Below the pieces are notes generated by a model, which saw only the letters and a list, made by a program, of their open reading frames with translations, was not told where the DNA came from and did no database searches. A program made the translations under genes and the position numbers. Below, piece by piece: positions 50,586 to 59,200 of a stretch of 64,000 bases of DNA (within the stretch, counting starts at the first letter, position 1; every line of letters starts with the position of its first letter). This stretch comes from Paenibacillus sp. S150 (GTDB lineage Bacteria; Bacillota; Bacilli; Paenibacillales; Paenibacillaceae), in NCBI RefSeq assembly GCF_019352175.1, contig NZ_JACBYI010000004.1:124001-188000 (forward strand), read 5' to 3'.

Positions 50586-51421
50586 AGCTGCTTATCCTCG
50601 GCGGAAACGGTATGGCGGGTCATATGCTGGCGGATTATTTCCGCCGCCAGCGCAAGCATCACGTCTTCCATACAACCCGGGATAAGAGTGATCCTGGCGG
50701 GCTGTATATAGATGCCGATGATATCGCCGGAGTTGAAAAACTGGTCGAAATTGTTTCTCCCCATTGTATAATCAATGCGCTGGGCGTGCTGAATCAATTT
50801 GCTGAACGCGACCCGATCGGCGCATACCATGTGAACGGGTTTCTGCCCCACCGCCTGCGCCGCGCGGCCGACCTTGTCGGCGCCCGGCTGGTTCACATCA
50901 GTACCGACTGCGTGTTCGAAGGGACACGCGGCGGTTATACGGAGGACGATAAGCCAGACGGGACATCCGTGTATGCAATTACCAAAAGCCTTGGAGAAGT
51001 GCGCGAGCCCGGGCATTTGACGATCCGCACCTCGATTATCGGCCCTGAAATCCGCTCCGGCGGCATCGGTCTGATGGAATGGTTTCTGGCCCGGAAGGGC
51101 CAGGTATCGGGATATCAGCGGGTCATGTGGAACGGGGTAACGACATTGGAGCTGGCCAAAGCGATAGATTCCCTGCTGGATTCAGAGATCTCCGGACTGA
51201 TCCATCTGGCCCATCCGCAGCCGGTCAGCAAATATGAGCTGCTCCGGCACATGCAGGCCGCATTCCGCAAGGAGGATGTTGAGATCATTCCCGATTCAAC
51301 GCACATTCAGGATCGTACTCTCGTCAGTACAAGACCCGATGTTCAGGTAGTGCTGCCCTCCTACCCTGTTATGCTTGCGGAGCTGGCGGGCTGGATGAGC
51401 CGGACGGCGGTGTCCACATGA
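50582..51421 (+). CDS. RmlD-like nucleotide-sugar reductase
   Basis: This is a 279-residue SDR of the RmlD/FnlB kind. MKLLILGGNGMAGHMLADYF is the cofactor loop, LVHISTDCVFEGTRGGYTEDDKPDG and VYAITKSLGEV the substrate and YxxxK site, and LTIRTSIIGPE the following strand. It would reduce the keto sugar made by the previous enzyme. It is shorter than CapF-type bifunctional proteins, which carry a cupin domain, so no cupin step is present here. Start overlaps the upstream stop and stop overlaps the next start. Confidence 0.86.
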   Translation: MKLLILGGNGMAGHMLADYFRRQRKHHVFHTTRDKSDPGGLYIDADDIAGVEKLVEIVSPHCIINALGVLNQFAERDPIGAYHVNGFLPHRLRRAADLVGARLVHISTDCVFEGTRGGYTEDDKPDGTSVYAITKSLGEVREPGHLTIRTSIIGPEIRSGGIGLMEWFLARKGQVSGYQRVMWNGVTTLELAKAIDSLLDSEISGLIHLAHPQPVSKYELLRHMQAAFRKEDVEIIPDSTHIQDRTLVSTRPDVQVVLPSYPVMLAELAGWMSRTAVST

Positions 51422-52410
51422 AGGCCCGGAGGCTGTTGATTACGGGGGCCGCCGGATTTACCGGAAGGCATGCGGCAGCTTACTTTCAGGCGGCCGGAGC
51501 TGAAGTTACCGCCGTGGTGCGCCATACGGCAGCCGCGTCCGTATTTCCGGCCCAGGTGAAGCAGTACGTCTGCGATTTGAGCGACCGCAGGGCGGTAAGG
51601 TCAATGATTGAAGAGATTCAGCCGGATGAAGTCCTGCATTTGGCCGGCAAGAACTCGGTACCCGAATCCTGGCGCGATCCGCTGCTCTATATGGAAACAA
51701 ATGTAATGTCTACACTTTATCTGCTTGAAGCCCTTCGTACCCGGCCGGCCCGCCGCATTCTGGTGGCCGGCTCCCGGCTTAAATACAGGCCGGGTCTTGC
51801 AGAAGGTCCGCCTCATCCCTACAGTTTGAGCAAAACGCTGGCCGAGCTGGCGTCTCTGGCCTGGTGTACGCTGTTCAAGCAGCCTGTGCTGCTTGCAGAG
51901 CCCTGCAATCTGATCGGGCCAGGCCCATCCACAGGATTCTGTTCCTTGCTTGCACAGCATATTGTGCGGAGCGAGGCCGCCGCAGGCACTTCTGACACAC
52001 CTCCGCCGTTCAAGCTCTCTTCACGATATGACCGCAGGGACTTTCTTGATGTGCGCGATGCGGTAAAAGCGTATGACTGTATCCTGCGCAAGGGAGAAAC
52101 CGGAAAGATCTACCGGATTGATTCCGGCATTCAGCGGGGACTCGGAGAGATTGCTGAGCAGCTGCTGGCACATGCGGCCGTTCCGGTGGGTATGGAATGG
52201 GGGCCGGACAACGGTGAGGCAGAACAGGCTTCTGCTCTGGCGGCAGCTGCCGTTCCGGAAACGTTGCCGGCAACATCTGCTAATAAAGAATCATCCGTAT
52301 CCCCCGAAGACAATGCCGCCAGTCTTGGCTGGAGCCCGCAGGTGAAGCTTGCCCGTTCGCTCGCGGATATCGTTGACTACTACCGGGCGAGCAGGGAAGG
52401 AGGTGCTTAA
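51418..52410 (+). CDS. NAD-dependent epimerase/dehydratase (GMD/RMD-like SDR)
   Basis: This is a 330-residue extended SDR. LLITGAAGFTGRHAAAYF is the cofactor loop, VLHLAGKNSVPESWRDPLLYMETNVMSTLYLLEALR the core, and HPYSLSKTLAELAS the YxxxK site. It resembles GDP-4-keto-6-deoxymannose reductases and related enzymes. The end of the protein has an Ala-rich insertion (EQASALAAAAVPETLPATSANK). It overlaps its neighbours, so it is part of the operon from 48515 to 55519. Its product may be a second deoxysugar. Confidence 0.83.
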   Translation: MKARRLLITGAAGFTGRHAAAYFQAAGAEVTAVVRHTAAASVFPAQVKQYVCDLSDRRAVRSMIEEIQPDEVLHLAGKNSVPESWRDPLLYMETNVMSTLYLLEALRTRPARRILVAGSRLKYRPGLAEGPPHPYSLSKTLAELASLAWCTLFKQPVLLAEPCNLIGPGPSTGFCSLLAQHIVRSEAAAGTSDTPPPFKLSSRYDRRDFLDVRDAVKAYDCILRKGETGKIYRIDSGIQRGLGEIAEQLLAHAAVPVGMEWGPDNGEAEQASALAAAAVPETLPATSANKESSVSPEDNAASLGWSPQVKLARSLADIVDYYRASREGGA

Positions 52411-53126
52411 TGAGGCCGAAGGTTTCTGTAGTGATTCCTTTTTACAATTGCCCCTATATTGAGCAGGCGCTGAACAGTGCCTTGAACCAGTCCTGGCAGC
52501 CCTATGAGATTATCGTGGTCGACGATGGCTCCACCATGCATGCAGAACGGATTGCTCCGTACCGTCCGCACATCCACTATCTGGGCAAAAGCAACGGAGG
52601 CACTGCATCTGCATTGAATCACGGCATCCGTCATGCGACAGGCGACTACGTTGCCTGGCTCAGCTCGGATGATATGTTCTACCGCGACAAAATCAACAAT
52701 CAGGTGCAGTTCATGGATCAGAACCGCCTGCTGATTACCTATACCAATTTCAATTACATTAATGAAAACTCACAGCTGACTGCACTCAACGCGGCTGCGG
52801 TATTTCCGAGCCAACTGGATTATTTACGCTGTTTTCTGCAAGGGAATCCGATTAACGGCTGCACCGTGATGTTTAAGCGTGAAGTGTTTGGAGCCATTGG
52901 TTTTTTTGACGAGCTGCTGCCTTATACCCATGACTATGATCTGTGGTTCCGGGCAATTCTGAGCGGATTTCCGCCGGTGATGCTGAACCAGTCCTTGACC
53001 GCCTACCGGCGGCATGACGGAATGGGAACGATTAAGCACTACGATACTATCATGGCTGAGGCTGCTGCAACCAATGCCCGTTACAGCCCCATGCTCCGCG
53101 GACTCATTGCTTCTATGGGCGGCTGA
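52410..53126 (+). CDS. Family 2 glycosyltransferase
   Basis: This is a 238-residue GT2 enzyme. VSVVIPFYNCPYIEQALNSALNQSWQPYEIIVVDDGST is the donor site, WLSSDDMFYRDKINNQ the DxD-like site, and FDELLPYTHDYDLWFRAILSG the acceptor region. It is a paralogue of the gene at 53763. AAGGAGG precedes ATG 52410, which overlaps the upstream stop (TAATG). It has no membrane segment. Confidence 0.9.
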   Translation: MRPKVSVVIPFYNCPYIEQALNSALNQSWQPYEIIVVDDGSTMHAERIAPYRPHIHYLGKSNGGTASALNHGIRHATGDYVAWLSSDDMFYRDKINNQVQFMDQNRLLITYTNFNYINENSQLTALNAAAVFPSQLDYLRCFLQGNPINGCTVMFKREVFGAIGFFDELLPYTHDYDLWFRAILSGFPPVMLNQSLTAYRRHDGMGTIKHYDTIMAEAAATNARYSPMLRGLIASMGG

Positions 53127-53160
53127 GCTGCAATCTGCTAGTTATTGGAGGAATGGATCT

Positions 53161-53736
53161 ATGTACCGGGAAATTGAGGTGAAGGACTTTCTTCCGGTTC
53201 TGCTGGAGCATCTGAAATTCTCTGAGAGTATCCTGGATGTCGGGAGCGGCACCGGTACGCTGCTTGAACGCTACGAAGCTTCGGTGGTGATCGCACTGGA
53301 TATTCACAGGCCTTATCTGCTGCACCGCAAGTATACGGCACCCCATATCATTCCGGTGCATGCCGATGCCGGACATATCGATAAGCTGTTTCTGCCGGGG
53401 ACCTTTTCGGCAGTGACGCTGGTCGACTCCCTGGAGCATTTCACCATGAGGGAGGGCAGGGCCATTTTGCGAAAAGCGGAGATCATCGCCGCAAACCGCG
53501 TGGTTGTATTTACACCGCGCGGGTTCTTTCCCCAGGAAGGAACGGATCATTACCATCTGCACGGAGAGCAATTTCAAAAACACCGGAGCGGCTGGGAGCC
53601 GGAGGATTTTTTGGAGCTGGGCTATGCCGTCACCGTCCTCAAGGGCTATCATCATGCGGAGAATCCTTCCTTCCGTGAAGCGTTCGGACCGGAGCATGCG
53701 CCGCTGGACGCCTTGCTTGCCTGCAAAATCGTATAA
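53161..53736 (+). CDS. Class I SAM-dependent methyltransferase
   Basis: This is a 191-residue methyltransferase. Motif I is ILDVGSGTGTLLERY, the acidic end of strand 2 is IALDIHRPYL, and motif IV-like TLVDSLEHFTMREGRAILRKAE follows. ATG 53161 is preceded by GGAGG; an earlier ATG at 53153 is out of frame. It may methylate a sugar or a glycosyltransferase product of the same operon, since it lies between two paralogous glycosyltransferase genes. Confidence 0.86.
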   Translation: MYREIEVKDFLPVLLEHLKFSESILDVGSGTGTLLERYEASVVIALDIHRPYLLHRKYTAPHIIPVHADAGHIDKLFLPGTFSAVTLVDSLEHFTMREGRAILRKAEIIAANRVVVFTPRGFFPQEGTDHYHLHGEQFQKHRSGWEPEDFLELGYAVTVLKGYHHAENPSFREAFGPEHAPLDALLACKIV

Positions 53737-53762
53737 ATTCAACCCGGGAAGGAGGTGAGCGC

Positions 53763-54485
53763 ATGAATCATGGAACCAGAGTCTCGGTGGTAATCCCGTT
53801 ATACAATTGTCCATACGTGCATCTTGCCATAGAGAGTGTGCTTACGCAGAGCTACCGGGATATTGAGATTATCGTTGTCAATGATGGATCAACGCTTCAC
53901 ACAGAGAAGCTTGCCCCTTACACCGGCAGAATAAAGGTGCTTAACAAAGTAAACGGCGGTACCGCTTCAGCCCTGAACCTGGGAATTAAGTACGCCAGCG
54001 GGGCTTATTTTGCCTGGTTAAGCGCCGACGACCAGTTTCATCCTGATAAAATCAGGCGGCAAATGGAAACCTTGCGCGGCACACAAACCTCTTTTAACCA
54101 TACAGCCTATTATTATATCAATGAGCTGGGACAGCGATTCTCCGATATCGTCCGTATGTCCCCCCACAGTAAAACCCAGCTTATTGAGATTATGATGAAG
54201 GGCTGTCCGGTAAACGGAAGCTCTGTACTGCTCGATATGAATATTTTCAAAAAAGTCGGACTTTTTAATGAAAAATTGCTATATACCCAGGATTATGATC
54301 TGTGGCTGCGCATATTGCCGCATTATGAATGGTCATATATTGAAGATCCGCTGCTGGATTACAGGGTTCATAAGGAGATGGGATCCGTCATCCACAGTGA
54401 GGCGCAGAACCGGGAGATTAAGCAGGTGCAGGAGCAGCATCAGGGAACCCTTGTACGGCTGCTCGGAAAGGAGGGAGAGCGATGA
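53763..54485 (+). CDS. Family 2 glycosyltransferase, paralogue of the gene at 52410
   Basis: This is a 240-residue GT2 enzyme. VSVVIPLYNCPYVHLAIESVLTQSYRDIEIIVVNDGST, WLSADDQFHPDKIRRQ and FNEKLLYTQDYDLWLRILPHY align block by block with the gene at 52410, so a duplication followed by divergence is likely. AAGGAGGTGAG precedes the start at 53763. The stop overlaps the next start by four bases. Confidence 0.9.
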   Translation: MNHGTRVSVVIPLYNCPYVHLAIESVLTQSYRDIEIIVVNDGSTLHTEKLAPYTGRIKVLNKVNGGTASALNLGIKYASGAYFAWLSADDQFHPDKIRRQMETLRGTQTSFNHTAYYYINELGQRFSDIVRMSPHSKTQLIEIMMKGCPVNGSSVLLDMNIFKKVGLFNEKLLYTQDYDLWLRILPHYEWSYIEDPLLDYRVHKEMGSVIHSEAQNREIKQVQEQHQGTLVRLLGKEGER

Positions 54486-55519
54486 GAATAACCTTCCCTA
54501 TTCTAACGCTATCCCGGGGAGGAGCGCAGCGGATGCTGGCTGAGCTGGTCAACCGTCTCACGGAATTAGAGCACCGGGTGATTGTTCTGATGCCGCCCGG
54601 CGGCATCGTGGAATATGAGATCAGATGCCCGATTATCTTTTCCGGCGCTGCCCGGATTTCGGAGGATGATTTCCCGGAGGGCGATGTGATCATCTCCAAC
54701 TTTTTTTCAACTGTGTCTGTGGCGCAGCGGGCCAGCCGGCAAGGGAAGGGTATTCATATCCGCCTGGCGCTCTGCTATGAGCCCACGTTCTTGCCGGACA
54801 ATAACGAATCGTTTGCCTCTTACCATCACTCGCCGAATTTGCTGGTGCTCTCGCGCTGGCAGCAGGGGATCATCCGCCTCAACCATGGAATCAAAGGCCG
54901 GATTGTGCCCATTGGCGTAAGCTCCGACTTTAAAAATATGCACATCCGCAACCCGCAAAGGAAATTTGTGGTTTCCACCATAATGCGCAAGCCGGAGGGG
55001 GGCTTCTCAGACCACCGGGAGCAGGAATACCTGCTGCAGCAGCTGAATTTGGTAAAGGCCAGGCATCCGGAGGTTCAGCTGTATCTGATTACGCCGCCGG
55101 GAGAATTCGCCGAATCGCCTGCCCTGCAGGCACTTATGGGCGACGGGCGTTACCATTTGCGCACTCCTTCAAATGATGAGGAACTCTGCTACCACTATAA
55201 TGAAAGTGATATTTTTGTAAGCTCCAGCACCTACGACAGCGGCTCGCTGCCCGGTCTTGAAGCGATGCGGTGCGGTGCGGCACTCGTTACGGTCTATTCC
55301 GGAGGCAATCTTGAGTACTGTGTCCACGGACATAACTGCCTGATGTCGTACCGTTATGAGAACCGGCTGGCAGAGGATGTTGCGGCTCTCATCCGGGATC
55401 AGGAGCAGCGTGACCGGCTGGCCCGCAATGGGGAAGCCGATTCCCTGCGGTTCACCTGGGAGAGAAGTGTACAAATTTTCCAGGCAGAGCTTTATGAGCT
55501 TTTATCTAAGCAGGGCTGA
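54482..55519 (+). CDS. Family 4 glycosyltransferase
   Basis: This is a 345-residue GT-B enzyme. MRITFPILTLSRGGAQRMLAELVNRL opens the N-terminal domain; VSSSTYDSGSLPGLEAMRCGAALVTVYSGGNLEYCVHGHNCL is the donor-binding part. It ends the operon that starts at 48515. It is followed by a bidirectional terminator and the convergent glycosyltransferase at 55590. Confidence 0.88.
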   Translation: MRITFPILTLSRGGAQRMLAELVNRLTELEHRVIVLMPPGGIVEYEIRCPIIFSGAARISEDDFPEGDVIISNFFSTVSVAQRASRQGKGIHIRLALCYEPTFLPDNNESFASYHHSPNLLVLSRWQQGIIRLNHGIKGRIVPIGVSSDFKNMHIRNPQRKFVVSTIMRKPEGGFSDHREQEYLLQQLNLVKARHPEVQLYLITPPGEFAESPALQALMGDGRYHLRTPSNDEELCYHYNESDIFVSSSTYDSGSLPGLEAMRCGAALVTVYSGGNLEYCVHGHNCLMSYRYENRLAEDVAALIRDQEQRDRLARNGEADSLRFTWERSVQIFQAELYELLSKQG

Positions 55520-55538
55520 ACCGGATTGCATAAGGCAG

Positions 55539-55584
55539 AAAGAACCTTCAACTCCACTTGGCCGTGTGGAATTGAGGGTTCTTT
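55539..55584. terminator. Bidirectional terminator
   Basis: AAAGAACC (55539-55546) pairs with GGTTCTTT (55577-55584), with further inner pairs. It separates two convergent glycosyltransferase genes. Confidence 0.75.
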
Positions 55585-55589
55585 GTGTT

Positions 55590-56666
55590 TTAGAAAATGG
55601 AGAAGGAATTCATCATTTCGCGAAAGGACTGGGCATATTTCTCGGAACCGAACCGGGAGATCATGTGATTGCGGCCCTGCTCGCGGAGGAAGCTGCGCAG
55701 CGGCATATTGTCCATCAGCTCCAGGCCTTCGTTAACGGCGGCTTCAACATTCCCCAGCGGGTAGAATTTTCCCGTTATATTATGAATGATGAAGGAACGC
55801 ACACCGTCGGAATCTGTGCTCAGCACAGGACAGGTACAGCATACAGCCTCGGCAACGGCATAGCCGAACCCTTCGGTGATGGAGGTGGACAACAGAAATC
55901 CGCCGGAAGCGGCAATGGAGGAGTAGTATACCGGCATAAGATGATTGGGAATATTGGTGAATACATTCAGCCTGTCATTCAGCCCCAGAGATTGAAGCTG
56001 AGTGTTGAAGAGCTGCTTCTGCTCCTCTGACGCCAGATTCGGGTCATGGAACATCCACAGATGCAGATTGGGTTTGCTGCGGCGGATGAGGTGCGCCACG
56101 TTCAGATATTCACTCCAGTTCTTGTTCGTTTCCAGCCGTCCTACCCAGGCTATCACCGGATCACAGGGAGGGTCACCGGGAATGAAATGGAAGGAATGGA
56201 CATCTACAATATTGGGAATGACATAACGCTGCAGCCATGGGCAGGTGGAAATAAACAGCTCCAGCAAATGGTCTGTGGGCGGAATCAATACCGCATTGCA
56301 ATAGGAACGAAAAAAGGGGAGGGCATCAATGATCATCAGCTGGGCATCGCTGCGTGTTCCAAGGCCTTGGGCTTCATAAATGATCGTACGGTTGTACCCC
56401 AGACGGCGCAGACGCTCCATCAGCAGATAATCCGAAGTTACAATAATGGCATCGTAGTTGTAGGTATTGAGTATTCCTTGGATCTCCGTATCCGTTTGAG
56501 CAATAAATACTGGAAAGTTCGCCTTATTTTGGCTTCCTGATCCCGGCATGAGATACAGCACATGGCACTCTATCCCGCTGCGCTGCAGACTTTCGCACCG
56601 CAGCTTATTCAATGTCTCCACTCCGCCGCTGGGTACATAAAAAGTAAACAAAATCTTCAAGCTCAT
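55590..56666 (-). CDS. Family 4 glycosyltransferase on the opposite strand
   Basis: This is a 358-residue GT-B enzyme. ILFTFYVPSGGVETLNKLRCESLQ is the acceptor domain start, VIAWVGRLETNKNWSEYLNVAHLI the linker strand, and LLSTSITEGFGYAVAEAVCCTCPVLSTDSDGVRSFI the donor site with the E-x7-E motif. It is the only reverse-strand glycosyltransferase of the region and so has its own promoter. It is not clearly paralogous to the gene at 54482. Confidence 0.89.
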   Translation of the reverse strand: MSLKILFTFYVPSGGVETLNKLRCESLQRSGIECHVLYLMPGSGSQNKANFPVFIAQTDTEIQGILNTYNYDAIIVTSDYLLMERLRRLGYNRTIIYEAQGLGTRSDAQLMIIDALPFFRSYCNAVLIPPTDHLLELFISTCPWLQRYVIPNIVDVHSFHFIPGDPPCDPVIAWVGRLETNKNWSEYLNVAHLIRRSKPNLHLWMFHDPNLASEEQKQLFNTQLQSLGLNDRLNVFTNIPNHLMPVYYSSIAASGGFLLSTSITEGFGYAVAEAVCCTCPVLSTDSDGVRSFIIHNITGKFYPLGNVEAAVNEGLELMDNMPLRSFLREQGRNHMISRFGSEKYAQSFREMMNSFSIF

Positions 56667-56865
56667 CCCTCCTGACTTTACCCTGCGAAAGAGATGCCCC
56701 TCGCAAAGTACGGCCTGCTGTTTATAAGATACGCCGGACTCCGCTTGCAGGTGACGATGAAAGGGCGGCGTTCCAAATCCTTTCAGGATAGCCCAGCCGG
56801 GTGAAGGCCATCCTAATCAATGTTGCGCTGCACATATTACAAATTCAGAGATGGAGGATGAATTC

Positions 56866-57765
56866 ATGTTGCGATCAAAGATCAGCATGTCGGTTATGGC
56901 CGCGCTGCTTCTGGGCATGGTGAGCATCACGGGGTGTGGCACCAATAACACGGCAAGCGACAATAATGTTCAGACCAACAGTGTGCGGGGAGCCCAAGAT
57001 GGCCGGCTGGGTGTAAACTCCGTACCCGGAAGCTTGAAGGCAAATGCCTTCGACAAGATGGAAATGAGCAAGGAGCTGGCTGACCGCGTGGCGGCTTTGC
57101 CGGAAGTCCGTTCCGCCAATGTAATGGTGGCTGGCAAAAGCGCATATGTTGCGGTAACTCTGGATGAAGCCGCAGGAGGGACGCATGCCAAAAACAGCGG
57201 CAATACTACACGGATAAACAGCTACAACGGTACAGGCAACGGCATGAAGGATATGACTATCGGCACGAGAGGGTCGAGAACGGGAACGCCGGGCATGACC
57301 GGCATGGGCGGCTCGATGACAGGCGTTCCGGGAAGCGCGACAGGCACAGGAACCACCGGCGGAACAGGGACGGCTGATCCGGGGGCTTATGCAGGCAATG
57401 GAGGCAACGGAATTATGTCCCGCAGCAATATAACCGATGGCCGCACCCTGAAACGGGATATCGACAGAAGTATGGGAACAGCGGCGGGAACCCGTACGGT
57501 CACTCCATACAGTACGGACAGCACGGGTAACGGCAACGTTATTGCTAACGATACTGTGACCAAGGAAATGAAAGATAAGGTCGCTGCCGAGGTCAAAAAA
57601 TACGATAAGAACATCGACAATGTATACGTATCGGCCAACCCGGATTTCGTGGAGCGGGCAAACTTTTATGCCGAGGAATTCAGCGCAGGCCATCCGTTGA
57701 AGGGCTTCGCAACGGAATTCAGCACAATGGTTGAACGCATTTTTCCAACACGCAGCGGATATTAA
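56866..57765 (+). CDS. YhcN/YlaJ-family sporulation lipoprotein
   Basis: This is a 299-residue lipoprotein. The signal peptide ends in the lipobox ITGC near residue 22. ELADRVAALPEVRSANVMVAGKSAYVAVTLDEA is the conserved YhcN core; the middle is a Gly/Thr/Ser-rich low-complexity part (TGMGGSMTGVPG), and the core resumes with KVAAEVKKYDKNIDNVYVSANPDFVERAN. YhcN-type proteins are forespore lipoproteins. ATG 56866 has GGAGG nine bases upstream. The long glycine-rich insertion is unusual. The SigG dependence seen in relatives is not proved here. Confidence 0.87.
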   Translation: MLRSKISMSVMAALLLGMVSITGCGTNNTASDNNVQTNSVRGAQDGRLGVNSVPGSLKANAFDKMEMSKELADRVAALPEVRSANVMVAGKSAYVAVTLDEAAGGTHAKNSGNTTRINSYNGTGNGMKDMTIGTRGSRTGTPGMTGMGGSMTGVPGSATGTGTTGGTGTADPGAYAGNGGNGIMSRSNITDGRTLKRDIDRSMGTAAGTRTVTPYSTDSTGNGNVIANDTVTKEMKDKVAAEVKKYDKNIDNVYVSANPDFVERANFYAEEFSAGHPLKGFATEFSTMVERIFPTRSGY

Positions 57766-57795
57766 TCATAATGGCCAGCAAGCCTTTTCTTAAAA

Positions 57796-57893
57796 TATAA
57801 GAATTTATATGCTTTGCACATTAAATTATCCTTCTATTTCTCGCTGAAACGCCCTGTCCCTAATAAGGACGGCGAAGCCGTTTCTGCTTGTTA
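57796..57893. repeat. Dispersed stem-loop repeat, copy 5
   Basis: It starts AATATAAGAATTTATATGC, has GCTGAAAC, an inner GTCC/GGAC hairpin and GCCGTTTCTGCTTG at the end. It lies directly after the YhcN-like gene. Confidence 0.8.
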
Positions 57894-57940
57894 TTATTCC
57901 TGCGGATTGATGCATTATTCCGAATGTAATGATAATACGC

Positions 57941-57992
57941 AAAAAAAGCGCAGCCCCTTCCGGCAGTAAATAGCCGGTCCGGGGCTGCGCTT
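57941..57992 (-). terminator. Terminator of the nagBA operon
   Basis: AGCGCAGCCCC pairs with GGGGCTGCGCT; the A tract at 57941-57947 is the U tract on the reverse strand. Confidence 0.85.
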
Positions 57993-58012
57993 GTATGAAT
58001 TCACGGGCATTT

Positions 58013-59200
58013 TTAGTCAGCGAGCCTGCGTCCGTTGATCCAGACTCCGCGCAGGTCCAGCGCATCATCCAGCAGCAGGATGTCACCGCGTTTGCCGGCT
58101 TCCAGCGTTCCGATGGTCCGCTGCATGCCGAGGGCTTCCGCCGGTGTCATACTCGCTGCTCTGGAGGCCTCCTCCAGCGTCAGACCGACCTCCTGCACCA
58201 GATAGCGGAATCCGCGGATCATGGTGAGTGTACTGCCCGCGAGGGCCTCCGGATTCTCCTTTAGCCTGGCAACGCCGTCACGGACCAGAACCGGAAGGTC
58301 GCCGATGGTGTATTCGCCGTCACTGAGTCCGGTCGCCGACATGGCGTCTGTAATCAGCAGCAGATTGCCGGCATTCTTCAGCCGGGCGAGGACGGAGATG
58401 GCTGCCGGATGCACATGAATGCCGTCGGCAATAATCTCTGCGCGTATCCGCGAATCGAACAGGATGGCCCCGGCGGCACCCGGCTTGCGGTGATGGAGCG
58501 GGGTCATCGCATTGAACATGTGCACTGCCTGGTTCAAGCCGGCATCGGCCGCAGCGATGACCTCTTCAAATACAGCATCGGTATGGCCCAGTGCTGCTGT
58601 GATTCCATGCTTGCGCAGCCAGGTGACGGCTTCCAGCGCACCTTCCCGTTCCGGAGCGAGGGTGACCTGCCGGATCAGTCCGGGATATAAGGCCTCCCAC
58701 TGCTCCAGCCATTCAATATTGGCGGGGACAATATGCTCGGGGTTTTGCGCACCGGACCATTTGGGACTGATGAACGGCCCTTCCAGATGCACCCCGGCAA
58801 GCTGTGCAAAAGGCATCGGGGAGGCGCGGAATGCGTCCACTTCCGAGAGCGCGCGGTCAATATCCTTTTTGTCCGCTGTCATGGTGGTGGCCAGCATGGT
58901 GGTGGTTCCCTGCGAGGCATGAAACCGGGTAATCGCCTCCAGTGACTCTGCATTTGCATACATGAAATCAAATCCGGCCCCGCCATGCACATGCACATCT
59001 ACGAAGCCCGGAATCAGCAGGCCGCCGGTTTCCTCAGTGCTTACAGGCCAGTGTGCATAGACTTCCGGCAGAAAGGCGGCTTCACCGGCGTAATGGATGG
59101 CCTCTTCCGAGACGGCGATCGCCCCCTGCTGGATGATTCCTGCAGGGGTAAGAACTTTTCCGAACAGCAGCTCGCCGGCGGTGGAGGTTATTTCAGCCAT
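58013..59200 (-). CDS. nagA: N-acetylglucosamine-6-phosphate deacetylase
   Basis: This is a 395-residue amidohydrolase. FVDVHVHGGAGFDFM (HxH metal site), GVHLEGPFISP, GHTDA, VHMFNAMTPLHHRKPG and LITDAMSATGL are the NagA blocks. It removes acetate from GlcNAc-6-phosphate to give glucosamine-6-phosphate. It overlaps nagB by 13 bases and ends the murR/rpiR-nagB-nagA operon. Both enzymes allow growth on amino sugars or cell-wall recycling. Confidence 0.93.
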   Translation of the reverse strand: MAEITSTAGELLFGKVLTPAGIIQQGAIAVSEEAIHYAGEAAFLPEVYAHWPVSTEETGGLLIPGFVDVHVHGGAGFDFMYANAESLEAITRFHASQGTTTMLATTMTADKKDIDRALSEVDAFRASPMPFAQLAGVHLEGPFISPKWSGAQNPEHIVPANIEWLEQWEALYPGLIRQVTLAPEREGALEAVTWLRKHGITAALGHTDAVFEEVIAAADAGLNQAVHMFNAMTPLHHRKPGAAGAILFDSRIRAEIIADGIHVHPAAISVLARLKNAGNLLLITDAMSATGLSDGEYTIGDLPVLVRDGVARLKENPEALAGSTLTMIRGFRYLVQEVGLTLEEASRAASMTPAEALGMQRTIGTLEAGKRGDILLLDDALDLRGVWINGRRLAD

